Of a DNA stretch of 49,258 nucleotides, positions 41,313 through 49,258 are shown in pieces; within the stretch, counting starts at the first letter, position 1; each line of letters opens with the position of its first letter. This DNA is from Ruminococcaceae bacterium UBA1405 (GTDB lineage: Bacteria > Bacillota > Clostridia > Oscillospirales > Ruminococcaceae). The notes beneath the pieces were generated by a model. The model did not search any database. It was given only the letters and a program-made list of their open reading frames with translations, and was not told the origin of the DNA. A program made the position numbers and the translations under genes. Location: contig DBQB01000001.1 in NCBI GenBank assembly GCA_002305685.1, positions 1 through 49,258 on the forward strand, given 5' to 3'.

Positions 41313-42618
41313 GCAAAGAATGGATGAAGGCAGTCAGAGGGCGCCCCTGGATCAAAAGGGCGCCCTGTTTTTTGGTATGACGGAGAAGAATCCGGAAAGT
41401 ATGGGCATTCTCCCAATACAGCGCAAGACGGCAACAGTTGTTACCGGGCATATTTTTTGCCACCATGGGGATAAAGATGTAGGCGCACAGTGCAGCAGCC
41501 ACTGCACACAGGCCAAACGCAGTAAACGCGGCGGTACTACCGGCCAAATCGGTTACGCTGCCCATCAAAACCGGCCCGATGGTCATCCCAACGCCGTACA
41601 CAGCCTGGAAAAAGCCCATGGCAGTGGATTTCTTTTCGGGGGAAACATACTTGATGCACCCGGCCAGCAGCATGGAGAAGAGGGTTGCGTTGGCAAAGCC
41701 GCCGAGAATCTGGGCAAGATAGATGACATAGACGTTGGGGGCAAACCCTACCATCAGGCAGTAAAGGCACATCACCAGGAAGGTAGAAGGGATGATGACC
41801 CGCTCCCCCAGCTTGTTGGCCAGCCGGTGGCCGACAAACAGGGCGGAGGCAATCTGAAAGATGGTAAACAGGGAGGAGGAGAAGCCGATCTGTGCGGCGG
41901 AAGCGCCCAATCCTCTGGTGACCTCGGAGGTGAAGGAGAAGGCGGTAGCCTGTAAAATCATCTGCTGCACAATGGCCAGACCGGCAGGGAGGATGACGCC
42001 GGTTTCCCGGAAGGTGCCCAGCAGTGCCTTAAACTGTACCGGGGTGCGGGTGACCTTGACGTCCTTGATAAACAGGGAAAGGCATACGGCGATCACTCCG
42101 GTGATGCAGCTCATCAGCAGCGGAATCTGGTATCCGAACAGGGTGGCGGTGACGCTGCCCAGCACAAAAGCCAGCAGTTTACCAGTGTTGTTGCAGGCGT
42201 TGATGTTGGCCATGGCTACAACCCCCTGGTCAGCGGGATAATAGCCGGAGAACATGACGGTAAAGCCCACCCAGGTGGAGGCGGCCACGCCTGCCAAAAC
42301 CCGGAAGAAGAACATCAGCGGGACGTTCTGGGTGAGATACAGCCCCAAGGAGGAGACGGTGGTGAAAAAGCAGCCGCCGATGACGATCAGGCGATACTTG
42401 CTTTTGACGTCGGCAAAGATACCCAGCGGGATACGGATGCACATCTGGGTAAAGCCATAACATCCCACCAGAAAACCGATGACGGTGGAGGTCAGTCCCA
42501 GGGTATTGAGGTAGGGGGTGAAAAAGGGCACATGGCAGTATTCCGATGCCCAGAAAAATACGGTGACAATCCCCAGGATACGCCGGCTTTGTTTTATTTG
42601 CGGATCGGTTTGGGTCAT
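41197..42618 (-). CDS. MFS transporter, frameshifted at C-terminus
   Basis: A major facilitator permease with 12 helices over residues 15-390 and the loop-2 motif FADVKSKYRLI. As written the frame runs to 41197 (473 residues), but the last 85 residues are non-membrane, Pro/Ala/Thr-rich and overlap both the convergent terminator and the end of module gene 3. In the T run 41453-41458 (six T) one more base would give the ending IPMVAKKYAR and a stop at 41441, a 392-residue protein of normal length. So the real gene probably is 41441-42618. Substrate unknown; no partner genes. Confidence 0.85.
   Translation of the reverse strand: MTQTDPQIKQSRRILGIVTVFFWASEYCHVPFFTPYLNTLGLTSTVIGFLVGCYGFTQMCIRIPLGIFADVKSKYRLIVIGGCFFTTVSSLGLYLTQNVPLMFFFRVLAGVAASTWVGFTVMFSGYYPADQGVVAMANINACNNTGKLLAFVLGSVTATLFGYQIPLLMSCITGVIAVCLSLFIKDVKVTRTPVQFKALLGTFRETGVILPAGLAIVQQMILQATAFSFTSEVTRGLGASAAQIGFSSSLFTIFQIASALFVGHRLANKLGERVIIPSTFLVMCLYCLMVGFAPNVYVIYLAQILGGFANATLFSMLLAGCIKYVSPEKKSTAMGFFQAVYGVGMTIGPVLMGSVTDLAGSTAAFTAFGLCAVAAALCAYIFIPMVAKNMPGNNCCRLALYWENAHTFRILLRHTKKQGALLIQGRPLTAFIHSLLITTDKPAPTTAPDRFSPIPAAQATAKSAAGPRPATVC
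41338..41374 (+). terminator. Terminator of the three-gene module
   Basis: AGGGCGCCC (41338-41346) pairs with GGGCGCCCT (41358-41366), followed by GTTTTTT. It lies 25 bases after the stop of module gene 3. Confidence 0.9.
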
Positions 42619-42673
42619 GACAGATCATCTTCCTTTGTGCAAAATAAATTTCGTATATCTATCAGTATAACAG

Positions 42674-42713
42674 AAAGGCACTGCGTTTTCTATGGCTGAA
42701 ACGCAGTGCCTTT
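42674..42713 (-). terminator. Terminator of the nagZ-pcp unit
   Basis: Perfect 15-base arms AAAGGCACTGCGTTT (42674-42688) and its complement (42699-42713) with a ten-base loop. It lies between the stop of the hexosaminidase gene and the start of the MFS gene. Confidence 0.8.
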
Positions 42714-42792
42714 TGACAAAAGTTATAAAATGATCTTGGATTTTGTCTGATACCTAAGAAAACCGGAAAAAAGTTTTAAGGCGGAAAAAAGG

Positions 42793-44202
42793 TCAGTCGT
42801 CCCCCGACGCCAGCGCCAGCAGGCCCAGGGACATTTTCCAGCAGAGTATCCGTACTACGGCGCTGTCAATCTGTTGTTGGGAGAGCTCTCCTGCCTTTAC
42901 CGCCTCCAACACCGCCGGAATCTGCTGCGGGTAATCGGTGACGATGAGCATATCGTTGCCGGCGCGCACCGCCTGAACAGCGGCGCTCTCCCCATCGGTG
43001 TATTCCCGTATGGCGTCCATCACCAGATCGTCGGTGAGGATCACCCCTTCAAATTCCAGCTGTTCCCGCAAAATTTCATGAACCTGGGGGGAGAGGGAGG
43101 CGGGCCACTGCGCATCCATCGAGGCCACCACATTGTGGGAGACCAGCACGCAGGGGGCTCCCGCCTGGATTCCTGCCTGAAATGGAAGGAAATCCTGCTG
43201 CTCAAATTGCTGATAGGGCCGGGTGTCGTAGGCGATGCCGGTGTGGGTATCGGCATTGTCTCCGTATCCGGGAAAATGCTTGAGGACGCTGCCGATGCCC
43301 TCCTGCTCCATCACCTTCACCACCTGGGATACATATTCCGCCGTGGTCTGGGCATCCTGGCCCAGGGTACGGGAATAGATATAATCGGTTGGGGAGGTAG
43401 AGACGTCGCAGACAGGGGCGAGATTCACATTCACCCCCAGGGACAACAGCAAGCGGCTTTTCTCCTGCGCATCGGCGCAAACTGCCTCCATCCCGCCGCT
43501 TTGGTAGAGGGCGGACGGGGAGAGGAAAGGGGACTCTCGAAGCTGGGGGTTGGAGCTGACCCGCACCACCGTGCCCCCCTCCTCGTCGGCGCCCACCAGC
43601 AGTGGGATGGGGGATACATTTTGATAGGAGGCGATGGTCTGCTGAATCTGCTCAGCGCTTTGGTCTGCAAAATCCCGGCCAAAGAGCAAAAGCCCTCCCG
43701 GCTGATAGGCGGCGATATCCTCCAGCGCCTGCTGGCTTAACTGAGGACAGCGAATCCAGAACAGCTGTCCTACCCGCTGTTCTAAGGTCAGCTGGGAAAG
43801 CATCTCCTCCGCCTTTTCCCGATACTGTGCCCAGAGCGGCGCCGGTTTGCACTGGGTGACCGAGAGCAGCGTGAGGGTTCCGTCCTGCGCAGCCAGATAA
43901 ACCACCTGTACCGTCTCCCCCAGAGAAGGGGGCTGCTGGGAATCCTGGACCGAGAAGGTGAGCACTGTCCCGTCCTGCTCACCGGCTACCGAAAAGCGGT
44001 TGCCGGAGCACTCTGTTACGATACCGGTTTGTTCCATCTGCTGGGGCGGCTGCGGCGCAGCGGGAGCCGAGGACGATGCCGGGGTCTGGGATACGGCGCT
44101 AGACACGGTTTCTGAGGAGATTCCCCCGGCGTCTGCCGGGGTACAGCCGGACAGAAGAAATAGAAAAGCCAAAGCGATCCCGGCTATCCTTTGCAGACGC
44201 AA
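42793..44202 (-). CDS. Lipoprotein beta-N-acetylhexosaminidase, GH3 (NagZ-like)
   Basis: A 469-residue lipoprotein (LSGC, Cys20). After a Ser/Pro/Ala linker and an extra domain (about 50-135) comes the GH3 TIM barrel (about 150-440), with RVGQLFWIRCPQ, KHFPGYGDNADTHTG (the NagZ acid/base His loop) and the nucleophile in VILTDDLVMDAI. It would cut terminal N-acetylglucosamine from muropeptides on the outer face of the membrane. Its start lies one base after the stop of the pcp gene, so both are translated together. Confidence 0.9.
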   Translation of the reverse strand: MRLQRIAGIALAFLFLLSGCTPADAGGISSETVSSAVSQTPASSSAPAAPQPPQQMEQTGIVTECSGNRFSVAGEQDGTVLTFSVQDSQQPPSLGETVQVVYLAAQDGTLTLLSVTQCKPAPLWAQYREKAEEMLSQLTLEQRVGQLFWIRCPQLSQQALEDIAAYQPGGLLLFGRDFADQSAEQIQQTIASYQNVSPIPLLVGADEEGGTVVRVSSNPQLRESPFLSPSALYQSGGMEAVCADAQEKSRLLLSLGVNVNLAPVCDVSTSPTDYIYSRTLGQDAQTTAEYVSQVVKVMEQEGIGSVLKHFPGYGDNADTHTGIAYDTRPYQQFEQQDFLPFQAGIQAGAPCVLVSHNVVASMDAQWPASLSPQVHEILREQLEFEGVILTDDLVMDAIREYTDGESAAVQAVRAGNDMLIVTDYPQQIPAVLEAVKAGELSQQQIDSAVVRILCWKMSLGLLALASGDD

Positions 44203-44203
44203 T

Positions 44204-44836
44204 TTAATGATGCTCCTTCCAATCGGTGACGGCGGTTTTCAGGCAGATCTCCAGCGCTTTGGAGATGGTTTCCAGCTCCATCACCGGAACCCCTTCCTTT
44301 GCCATCTGGGGGATGCTGGGCACGTGGACAAAAATCACCTTCATCTGGGGATAACGGGTGGCTGCCAGATGCAGGGAGCCATACAGCACATGGTTGCAGA
44401 GGAAAGCCCCGGCGGTGAAGGAGTATTTGGCAGGGATTCCCGCTTCATCCAGCGCCGCTTTCATCTTGCGGTAAGGCAGGGTGGAGAAATAAGCGGTGGG
44501 ACCCTCCGGAAAGATGGGGGTATCCGCCAGCGTGACGCCGGCGTTGTCGGGGATGGAAGCCTCGCACAGGTTGATGCCCACCCGTTCCAGCGAAATTTTA
44601 TCCCGCCCGGCGGCCAGTCCCACCAGCATCAGGATATCCGGCTGTTGCTGCTCTATGGCCTGTTCCAGCACCGTGAGGGTGGTAAACCACTGGACCGGCA
44701 GCTCAATTTTGGTCAGATTTGCCCCTTCAATCTGCGCAGGAAGGGCGTCCACCGCCATCCAGGAGGGGTTGATGGTATCCTGATCGAAGGGTTGGAACCC
44801 GGTAATCATAACGCGGGGGTTGGAAGAATTTGTCAT
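44204..44836 (-). CDS. pcp: Pyroglutamyl-peptidase I
   Basis: A 210-residue C15 peptidase that removes N-terminal pyroglutamate from peptides in the cytosol. The catalytic triad is visible: Glu in ISLERVGINL (about 82), Cys in GAFLCNHVLY (about 146) and His in VIFVHVPSIP (about 172). ITGFQPFDQDTINPSW is the conserved opening. It is immediately upstream of the hexosaminidase gene. Confidence 0.95.
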   Translation of the reverse strand: MTNSSNPRVMITGFQPFDQDTINPSWMAVDALPAQIEGANLTKIELPVQWFTTLTVLEQAIEQQQPDILMLVGLAAGRDKISLERVGINLCEASIPDNAGVTLADTPIFPEGPTAYFSTLPYRKMKAALDEAGIPAKYSFTAGAFLCNHVLYGSLHLAATRYPQMKVIFVHVPSIPQMAKEGVPVMELETISKALEICLKTAVTDWKEHH

Positions 44837-44879
44837 ATGATTTTGTTCCTTTCCATTTGTTTTGTGGGGAGACAGACGT

Positions 44880-45419
44880 TTATTTCGTACCGTAAAGCAC
44901 CTGATATTTCAGCACCGCTGCAACGGTTTTGGCGTCCTTGATTTCGCCGGAGAGCACCCGCTGCAACACCTCCGGGAAGGGCATACGCACCACATCCAAA
45001 AATTCCCCTTCGTCCAGATGCTGGGCAGTGGGGGTCAGGTCATCGGCGTAATAGATGCGGATGATTTCGCTGCAATATCCCGGCGAGGGATAGATTTCCC
45101 CGAAATATTCATAGCGGCCGGGGATATATCCGGTTTCTTCTTCCAGCTCCCGTTTGCCGCAGTCATAGTGGTTTTCGCCTGCGTTGACCTTTCCGGCGGG
45201 AAGCTCCAGGATTTCCTCCTGATAGGGATGCCGGTACTGACGCACCAGAAGCAGATTGCGGTTTTCATCCAGGGCAAACACGCATACACCCCCGGAATGC
45301 TCCACGATCTCCCGTTTGGCAATTCTGCCGTCCGGCAGTTCCACCTCATCATAGCGCAGATTGAGGATCTTTCCTCGGAAAGGGTATTCGCTGTGTCGGA
45401 TTTTTTCAGCGTATTTCAT
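44880..45419 (-). CDS. NUDIX hydrolase, ADP-ribose pyrophosphatase-like
   Basis: A 179-residue NUDIX protein. The complete box GKVNAGE...RELEEETGY matches GX5EX7REUXEEXGU, and YPSPGYCSEII after it is the ADP-sugar pyrophosphatase subgroup mark. It likely hydrolyses ADP-ribose. ATG 45419 follows AAAGGAG; the frame remains open upstream. It is 43 bases ahead of pcp. The divergent M14 carboxypeptidase gene starts 110 bases away. Confidence 0.92.
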   Translation of the reverse strand: MKYAEKIRHSEYPFRGKILNLRYDEVELPDGRIAKREIVEHSGGVCVFALDENRNLLLVRQYRHPYQEEILELPAGKVNAGENHYDCGKRELEEETGYIPGRYEYFGEIYPSPGYCSEIIRIYYADDLTPTAQHLDEGEFLDVVRMPFPEVLQRVLSGEIKDAKTVAAVLKYQVLYGTK

Positions 45420-45528
45420 GGTGCAGAAAACTCCTTTCCCAATCGATATCAGATAGTATGGTTCCCAGTCATTATACCATATTCCCATGGGGAATCCCAC
45501 ACCTTTGTCAAAGAAAGGAAGCGGTGCC

Positions 45529-46440
45529 ATGCGTAACGACCCGTTTTATCATCAGCCTTTTGATTTTCAGCTCTATACCGAAAAGCTGTATACCCTTCCG
45601 GCTCGCTGTCCGGGGATGCATCTGTTCAGTGCGGGGGAATCGGTTCTGGGCAAACCGCTTTGGTGTCTGTTTGCCGGGGATCCCGGCTGTGCGCCGGTAC
45701 TGCTGGCAGGGGGAACCCACGGTTCGGAGTGGATCACCTCCATGCTGCTAACCCTCTTTGCGGAGACGCTGGCTGATACGGCCGCCTCCGGCGGCTCCAT
45801 TGCCGGCATCCGCGCCGACAGTGTGCTGCAGCACCACAGCCTGATTCTGCTTCCCTGTCTCAACCCGGATGGGGTGGAGATTGCCATCCATGGCCCCACA
45901 GCGGCAGGGGACCGCAGCGGTTCGGTGCAGCGGATGATGGAGGAACATCCCGGCGCGGTATGGCAGGCCAACGTTCGGGGGGTGGACCTCAACCACAATT
46001 TTGATGCTGGCTGGGAAGTCCTTCGGGAGCTGGAACAGCGCTCCGGCATCTGTGTCCCCGGTCCCACCAGATTTGGGGGACCCTGCCCGTTCAGCGAGCC
46101 GGAAACGGCGGCGGTGCGCAGCCTGTGCGGATGCCATAACTTCAGACAGCTTTTTTCCTTTCACGCCCAGGGGGAGGAAATTTACTGGCGGTATGGCAGC
46201 CGCACACCGGGGCGGGGACTGCTCATCGCCCGTATTCTGGCGGCGTCCAGCGATTATACCGTCTGCGACCCCACCGGGACGGCCGCCCATGGTGGGATGA
46301 AGGACTGGTTTATCCAGCAGACCGGCCGTCCCGGTTTTACCATCGAGGTGGGCAAAGGCCAAAATCCGCTTCCCCTCCAGCAGCTGGAATCCATCTGGGA
46401 ACGCTTACAGGAGCTGATGATGCTCTCGGTGCTGGTGTGA
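45529..46440 (+). CDS. M14-family zinc carboxypeptidase
   Basis: A 303-residue peptidase without signal peptide. Zinc ligands are His and Glu in GGTHGSEW and the late His in FSFHAQGEE; the catalytic Glu is in FTIEVGKG, and VDLNHNFDAGW carries the substrate-binding Asn (Arg replaced by His in the usual NR pair). The group is close to gamma-D-glutamyl-diaminopimelate endopeptidases, so cell-wall peptide recycling is plausible, in line with the nearby NagZ-like and Pcp genes. AAAGGAAG precedes ATG 45529. Confidence 0.87.
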   Translation: MRNDPFYHQPFDFQLYTEKLYTLPARCPGMHLFSAGESVLGKPLWCLFAGDPGCAPVLLAGGTHGSEWITSMLLTLFAETLADTAASGGSIAGIRADSVLQHHSLILLPCLNPDGVEIAIHGPTAAGDRSGSVQRMMEEHPGAVWQANVRGVDLNHNFDAGWEVLRELEQRSGICVPGPTRFGGPCPFSEPETAAVRSLCGCHNFRQLFSFHAQGEEIYWRYGSRTPGRGLLIARILAASSDYTVCDPTGTAAHGGMKDWFIQQTGRPGFTIEVGKGQNPLPLQQLESIWERLQELMMLSVLV

Positions 46441-46600
46441 CGCCGCAGGAGGAAAGACTGTTTCCTTTTGGCGGGAAGTATGCTATTCTGTAAACAAACG
46501 GGGCGATACCCAGTGACAAGGTACGCCGTCCCGATGCCGGTCCGAAACCAATATGAGATACCGGCGGATGGATGTGAGAAAAAACGGAGGATCAAAATCC

Positions 46601-47923
46601 ATGTACGAAACGATAGATCAGAAAAACCAGATTGCGGTGTTGGTGGCGGTGGATACCGGGGAGTACGACGCCGCCGTATCTCTGGATGAGCTGGAGGAGC
46701 TGGCAAAAACGGCGGGAGCCGAGACAGCGGCAAAGATCTGCCAGCGCCGTCCCCATTACGACCCGGCTACCTGTGTAGGGTCGGGATGTCTGGAGGAGGT
46801 GAAAACCTTCTGTCAAAATGCGGGGGCCAACCTCATCATCTTTGACGGGGAACTTTCCGCCAGCCAGGCCCGCAACATCGAAAACGCCACCGGGGTGGAG
46901 GTGGTGGACCGTACCACGCTGATTCTGGATATCTTTGCCCAGCGGGCCACCACCAGCGCAGGTCGGCTTCAAGTGGAGCTGGCGCAGCAGAAATACCGTC
47001 TGCCCAGGCTGGGCGGAAAGGGCAACGTCCTTTCCCGGTTGGGCGGCGGTATCGGCACGCGGGGACCTGGTGAAAGCCAGTTGGAAACCGATAGGCGGCA
47101 CGTGCGCCGTCGGATTACAGCGCTGGAAAAGCAGCTTGCTGAGCTGGAAGGCCAGCGCAAGCTGCTGCGGGGCCGCCGGAAAAAGGACGGTATCACCAGC
47201 GTTGCCATTGTGGGGTACACCAATGTGGGGAAATCCACCCTTCTCAATGCTTTGACCGATGCTGGCGTGTTGGCGGAGGATAAACTGTTTGCCACGCTGG
47301 ACCCCACTGCCCGGGCGCTCTCCCTGCCGGATGGGCGTACCGTTATGCTCATCGATACGGTAGGGCTGGTGCGGCGGCTTCCTCATCAGTTGGTGGAAGC
47401 GTTCCATTCCACCTTGGAGGAGGCGCTGGAGGCGGATTTGCTGCTCAACGTCTGCGATATCTCCTCCTCCCAGGTGCAGGAACAGATCTCCATCACCGAG
47501 CAGCTGATCCGGGAACTGCGCCACGGGAAAGACGAACCGGCCCAGCCCTTGACAGGGACCGCGCCGGACGATTTCTTCCCGGCTCCTTCCGCCGACGCCC
47601 CCAAGGATCCGCCGATTCTGACGGTGCTCAACAAATGTGATCTGGTGGAGGGACTGCCCATCCCTTTGGGGGACACCACCGCTTTAATCAGCGCCAAAAC
47701 CGGCTTTGGGTTTGACCAGCTGTTGGAGAAGATTTCCCGGCTGTTGGAGCCCACCCAGATTCGTCTGACGCTGGAAATTCCTTATGACAAAGGGGCATTG
47801 CTGAGTCTGCTTCGCCGGGAGGGAAAGATATTTTCCCAGGAATACACCGAAAATGGAACGCTGCTGGATGCCTTGGTGGACAAAAAACAGCTGTATCTGG
47901 TCGAGGAATATATCTGTCACTGA
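46601..47923 (+). CDS. hflX: Ribosome-associated GTPase HflX
   Basis: A 440-residue HflX. The N-terminal HflX domain (about 1-190) ends with GGIGTRGPGESQLETDRR. The G domain (about 205-370) has VAIVGYTNVGKSTLLN, FATLDPT, the DTVGLV switch 2 and NKCDLV; about 25 extra residues (LTGTAPDDFFPAP region, about 320-345) are inserted before NKCD. HflX splits stalled or hibernating ribosomes after stress. ATG 46601 is chosen since GGAGGA lies ten bases ahead. Confidence 0.94.
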   Translation: MYETIDQKNQIAVLVAVDTGEYDAAVSLDELEELAKTAGAETAAKICQRRPHYDPATCVGSGCLEEVKTFCQNAGANLIIFDGELSASQARNIENATGVEVVDRTTLILDIFAQRATTSAGRLQVELAQQKYRLPRLGGKGNVLSRLGGGIGTRGPGESQLETDRRHVRRRITALEKQLAELEGQRKLLRGRRKKDGITSVAIVGYTNVGKSTLLNALTDAGVLAEDKLFATLDPTARALSLPDGRTVMLIDTVGLVRRLPHQLVEAFHSTLEEALEADLLLNVCDISSSQVQEQISITEQLIRELRHGKDEPAQPLTGTAPDDFFPAPSADAPKDPPILTVLNKCDLVEGLPIPLGDTTALISAKTGFGFDQLLEKISRLLEPTQIRLTLEIPYDKGALLSLLRREGKIFSQEYTENGTLLDALVDKKQLYLVEEYICH

Positions 47924-47950
47924 GAGGCAAAAGAAATTTAAGTAAAATAG

Positions 47951-47993
47951 AAAAGCTCTTATGGCGGGGGCAAATCCAGCCATAAGAGCTTTT
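47951..47993. terminator. Bidirectional terminator
   Basis: Perfect 15-base arms (47951-47965 / 47979-47993) with a 13-base loop and A4/T4 base, placed between the convergent hflX and SDR genes. Confidence 0.9.
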
Positions 47994-48021
47994 GTCTGTT
48001 TTCAGGAAAGGCCCAACCCAA

Positions 48022-48762
48022 TCAAGGCATATAGATACCGCCATTGGGGGAGACATATTGACCGGTCATATACTGATCCTTGATGAGGAATTCCATGGCC
48101 AAGGCGATGTCGTCCACGTTGCCGATTTCGCCCATGGGGATTCCCATCTTCAGCGCGGCAACCTCGTCCTGGTTGACGCCACGGAGCATATCGGTCCAGA
48201 TCATACCGGGGCAGATGCAGTTAAAGCGAATGTGCTGTTTGCCAAACTCCATGGCCAGAGCCCGGGTCATACCGATCAAACCGGCTTTGGAAGCGCAGTA
48301 GTCCGCCTGGTTGGCAACGCCCATCAATCCGCCGATGGAGGAGGTGTTGATGACGCAGCCCTCCTGCGCTTTCACCATATAGGGCACCACAAAGTGGCAC
48401 ATATGGAATGCGCTGATGAGGTTGGTTTCCAGAACTGCCATATACTTTTCTCTGGGGAGCTGGCAGAAAGGAGCGTTGTTGGTGATGCCAGCGTTGTTGA
48501 CCAGCACGTCAATCTTCTCACCAAATTTTTCAACGGCCGCTTTGACCAGTTTCTCGCAATCTTCGTATTTGGAGACGTCTGCCTGAACGGCGAGACCTTC
48601 CACACCATACTGTTCCTTCAGGGTTTGGATCAGTTTTTCGGTGAGGGCTTTGGAGGAATCGGAGCGATAGTTGATGACCACATTGTAGCCCATTTCGCCC
48701 AACTTTTTGGTCATAGCCTCGCCGATTCCGCGGGAACCTCCGGTAATGATAGCAGTTTTCAT
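48022..48762 (-). CDS. SDR oxidoreductase, FabG-like 3-oxoacyl-ACP reductase or acetoacetyl-CoA reductase
   Basis: A 246-residue short-chain dehydrogenase with the NADP loop TGGSRGIGEA, NNAG at about 87-90, Ser in NTSSIGG and the catalytic YCASK. FabG enzymes reduce 3-oxoacyl-ACP with NADPH; this copy is not next to other fatty acid synthesis genes and could instead act on acetoacetyl-CoA or another ketone. It stands alone between terminators. A palindrome sits in its promoter, suggesting individual control. Confidence 0.9.
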   Translation of the reverse strand: MKTAIITGGSRGIGEAMTKKLGEMGYNVVINYRSDSSKALTEKLIQTLKEQYGVEGLAVQADVSKYEDCEKLVKAAVEKFGEKIDVLVNNAGITNNAPFCQLPREKYMAVLETNLISAFHMCHFVVPYMVKAQEGCVINTSSIGGLMGVANQADYCASKAGLIGMTRALAMEFGKQHIRFNCICPGMIWTDMLRGVNQDEVAALKMGIPMGEIGNVDDIALAMEFLIKDQYMTGQYVSPNGGIYMP

Positions 48763-48787
48763 TTGGATTTTCGCCTTCCTTTAATTG

Positions 48788-48816
48788 AGTATAAAACTTC
48801 ATCCAAAGGATGAAAA
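48788..48816 (-). promoter_or_regulatory. SDR promoter with perfect palindrome in the spacer
   Basis: On the - strand a -35-like TTTTCA (48816-48811), a 17-base spacer and TATACT (48793-48788). TTCATCC/GGATGAA (48798-48804 / 48808-48814), a perfect 7-base dyad with three bases between, lies in the spacer and overlaps -35, where a bound repressor would block polymerase. Confidence 0.6.
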
Positions 48817-49044
48817 TGAATTACCTCTATCATTTTATCGCTGTTTTGGGAAAAGTGCAAGATAAAATTGCTATTTTTTTAACAAATTTTGCATGATTTT
48901 TGAAAGTATAAACAAAACCGCCTTCGCCCAGTGGTTCTGGGGCGGGGACGGCAGGCGCAGCCAAGCTGGGTTTATTGTTACAATGATTCGTTTGCGAAAT
49001 TTTAAGATGTTTTGGCGGTACAATAAAAAAGCTCCCGTATACGA

Positions 49045-49078
49045 AAAAAACCGACATGCTTTTACATGTCGGTTTTTT
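49045..49078 (-). terminator. Terminator of the tRNA pair
   Basis: Fourteen-base arms (49045-49058 / 49065-49078) of A6CCGACATG and its complement. On the - strand it lies directly behind the tRNA-Tyr 3' end and ends in T. Confidence 0.9.
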
Positions 49079-49162
49079 GGTGGGAGCGGGTGGATTCGAA
49101 CCACCGAAGTCAGAGACAACAGATTTACAGTCTGCCCCCTTTGGCCACTCGGGAACACTCCC
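49078..49162 (-). tRNA. tRNA-Tyr (GTA)
   Basis: Read on the - strand: acceptor GGGAGTG pairs with CGCTCCC, GTA stands in the anticodon loop (ACTGTAAATC), the T arm has GGTTCGAATCC, and a long variable arm makes it class II, as expected for bacterial Tyr. CCA is encoded (49078-49080). Length 85 with CCA. Confidence 0.95.
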
Positions 49163-49202
49163 ATATGAAATTTATATAAAAACCAAAATGGTTTTTGGAG
49201 AA

Positions 49203-49258
49203 TGGAGCTGGTGGACGGGCTCGAACCCCCGACCTGCTGATTACAAATCAGCTGCTCT
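49203..49258 (-). tRNA. tRNA-Thr (TGT), 5' part outside the window
   Basis: The 3' part on the - strand shows the anticodon arm GCTGATTTGTAATCAGC with TGT anticodon, the T arm GGGTTCGAGCCC, the acceptor strand ACCAGC and an encoded CCA (49203-49205). About 20 bases of the 5' end lie beyond the right edge. It is upstream of tRNA-Tyr and probably in the same transcript. Confidence 0.9.

Noticed and set aside
41197..41440. C-terminal 80-residue extension of the MFS transporter as a new domain
   Set aside because: It reads antisense through a convergent terminator and the end of another gene; a one-base run error explains it, and a stop at 41441 fits the family length.
1..49258. CRISPR array, prophage, insertion sequence or replication origin
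   Set aside because: No regularly spaced repeats, integrase, transposase, capsid or DnaA-box cluster was seen; TTTCCAC repeats near 28870 do not match the DnaA box.

Overview
The window reads as chromosomal DNA of a Gram-positive anaerobe of the class Clostridia, most likely Oscillospirales (Ruminococcaceae-like) from an animal gut. The reasons are the gene content (YabE-like 3D-domain protein, DUF896, DUF3842, DUF6062, DUF4179 anti-sigma gene, FolT ECF component, an anaerobic sulfatase-maturase-like radical SAM protein, alpha-mannosidase and polygalacturonase), the strong AGGAGG ribosome sites, and many GTG/TTG starts. No respiratory or phage genes are seen. Taxonomy is inferred from family membership, not from a marker gene.

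Region 1 (about 0.5-11.3 kb, + strand) is an accessory redox island headed by a LysR regulator. It holds five flavodoxin-fold proteins (two are secreted lipoproteins), a double carboxymuconolactone-decarboxylase protein, a cupin, a DUF4405 multi-histidine membrane cytochrome-like protein, a DUF362 lipoprotein, a YraQ-type permease with a frameshift, and a lipoprotein ApbE flavin transferase. Two broken aldo/keto reductases sit in it and a broken sugar-binding protein follows it. The combination of DUF4405 and ApbE with exported flavodoxins suggests a flavin-based electron-transfer chain on the outer face of the membrane. This is the most interesting system in the window.

Region 2 (12-25.5 kb, mostly - strand) holds cell-wall and secretion housekeeping genes: DUF896, YabE-like, an XRE regulator, SecA with its own sigma-A promoter, a sigma factor/DUF4179 pair, a GH38 alpha-mannosidase, DUF421, a CmpB-type membrane protein, and folT behind a strong promoter and a structured leader.

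Region 3 (25.5-40 kb) carries an OGG1-type glycosylase overlapping a GH28 gene, DUF6062, a small membrane protein, rlmB, a very unusual P-type-ATPase-like protein that has lost its catalytic aspartate, and a pyrophosphatase. On the - strand a six-gene run follows: birA, DUF3842, two FAD oxidoreductases, DUF1667 and a radical SAM/SPASM protein. It ends at a long bidirectional terminator.

Region 4 (40-49.3 kb) has an uncharacterised three-gene module of small helical proteins, an MFS transporter, a GH3 hexosaminidase lipoprotein, pyroglutamyl peptidase, a NUDIX hydrolase, an M14 carboxypeptidase, HflX, a FabG-like SDR with a palindrome in its promoter, and a tRNA-Thr/tRNA-Tyr pair at the edge.

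A cross-cutting observation is that at least five genes are broken by a single-base change in a homopolymer run (C5, G5, G7, T7, T6). Four of these are restored to full family length by one base. This could reflect sequencing or assembly error, or slippage in the genome.
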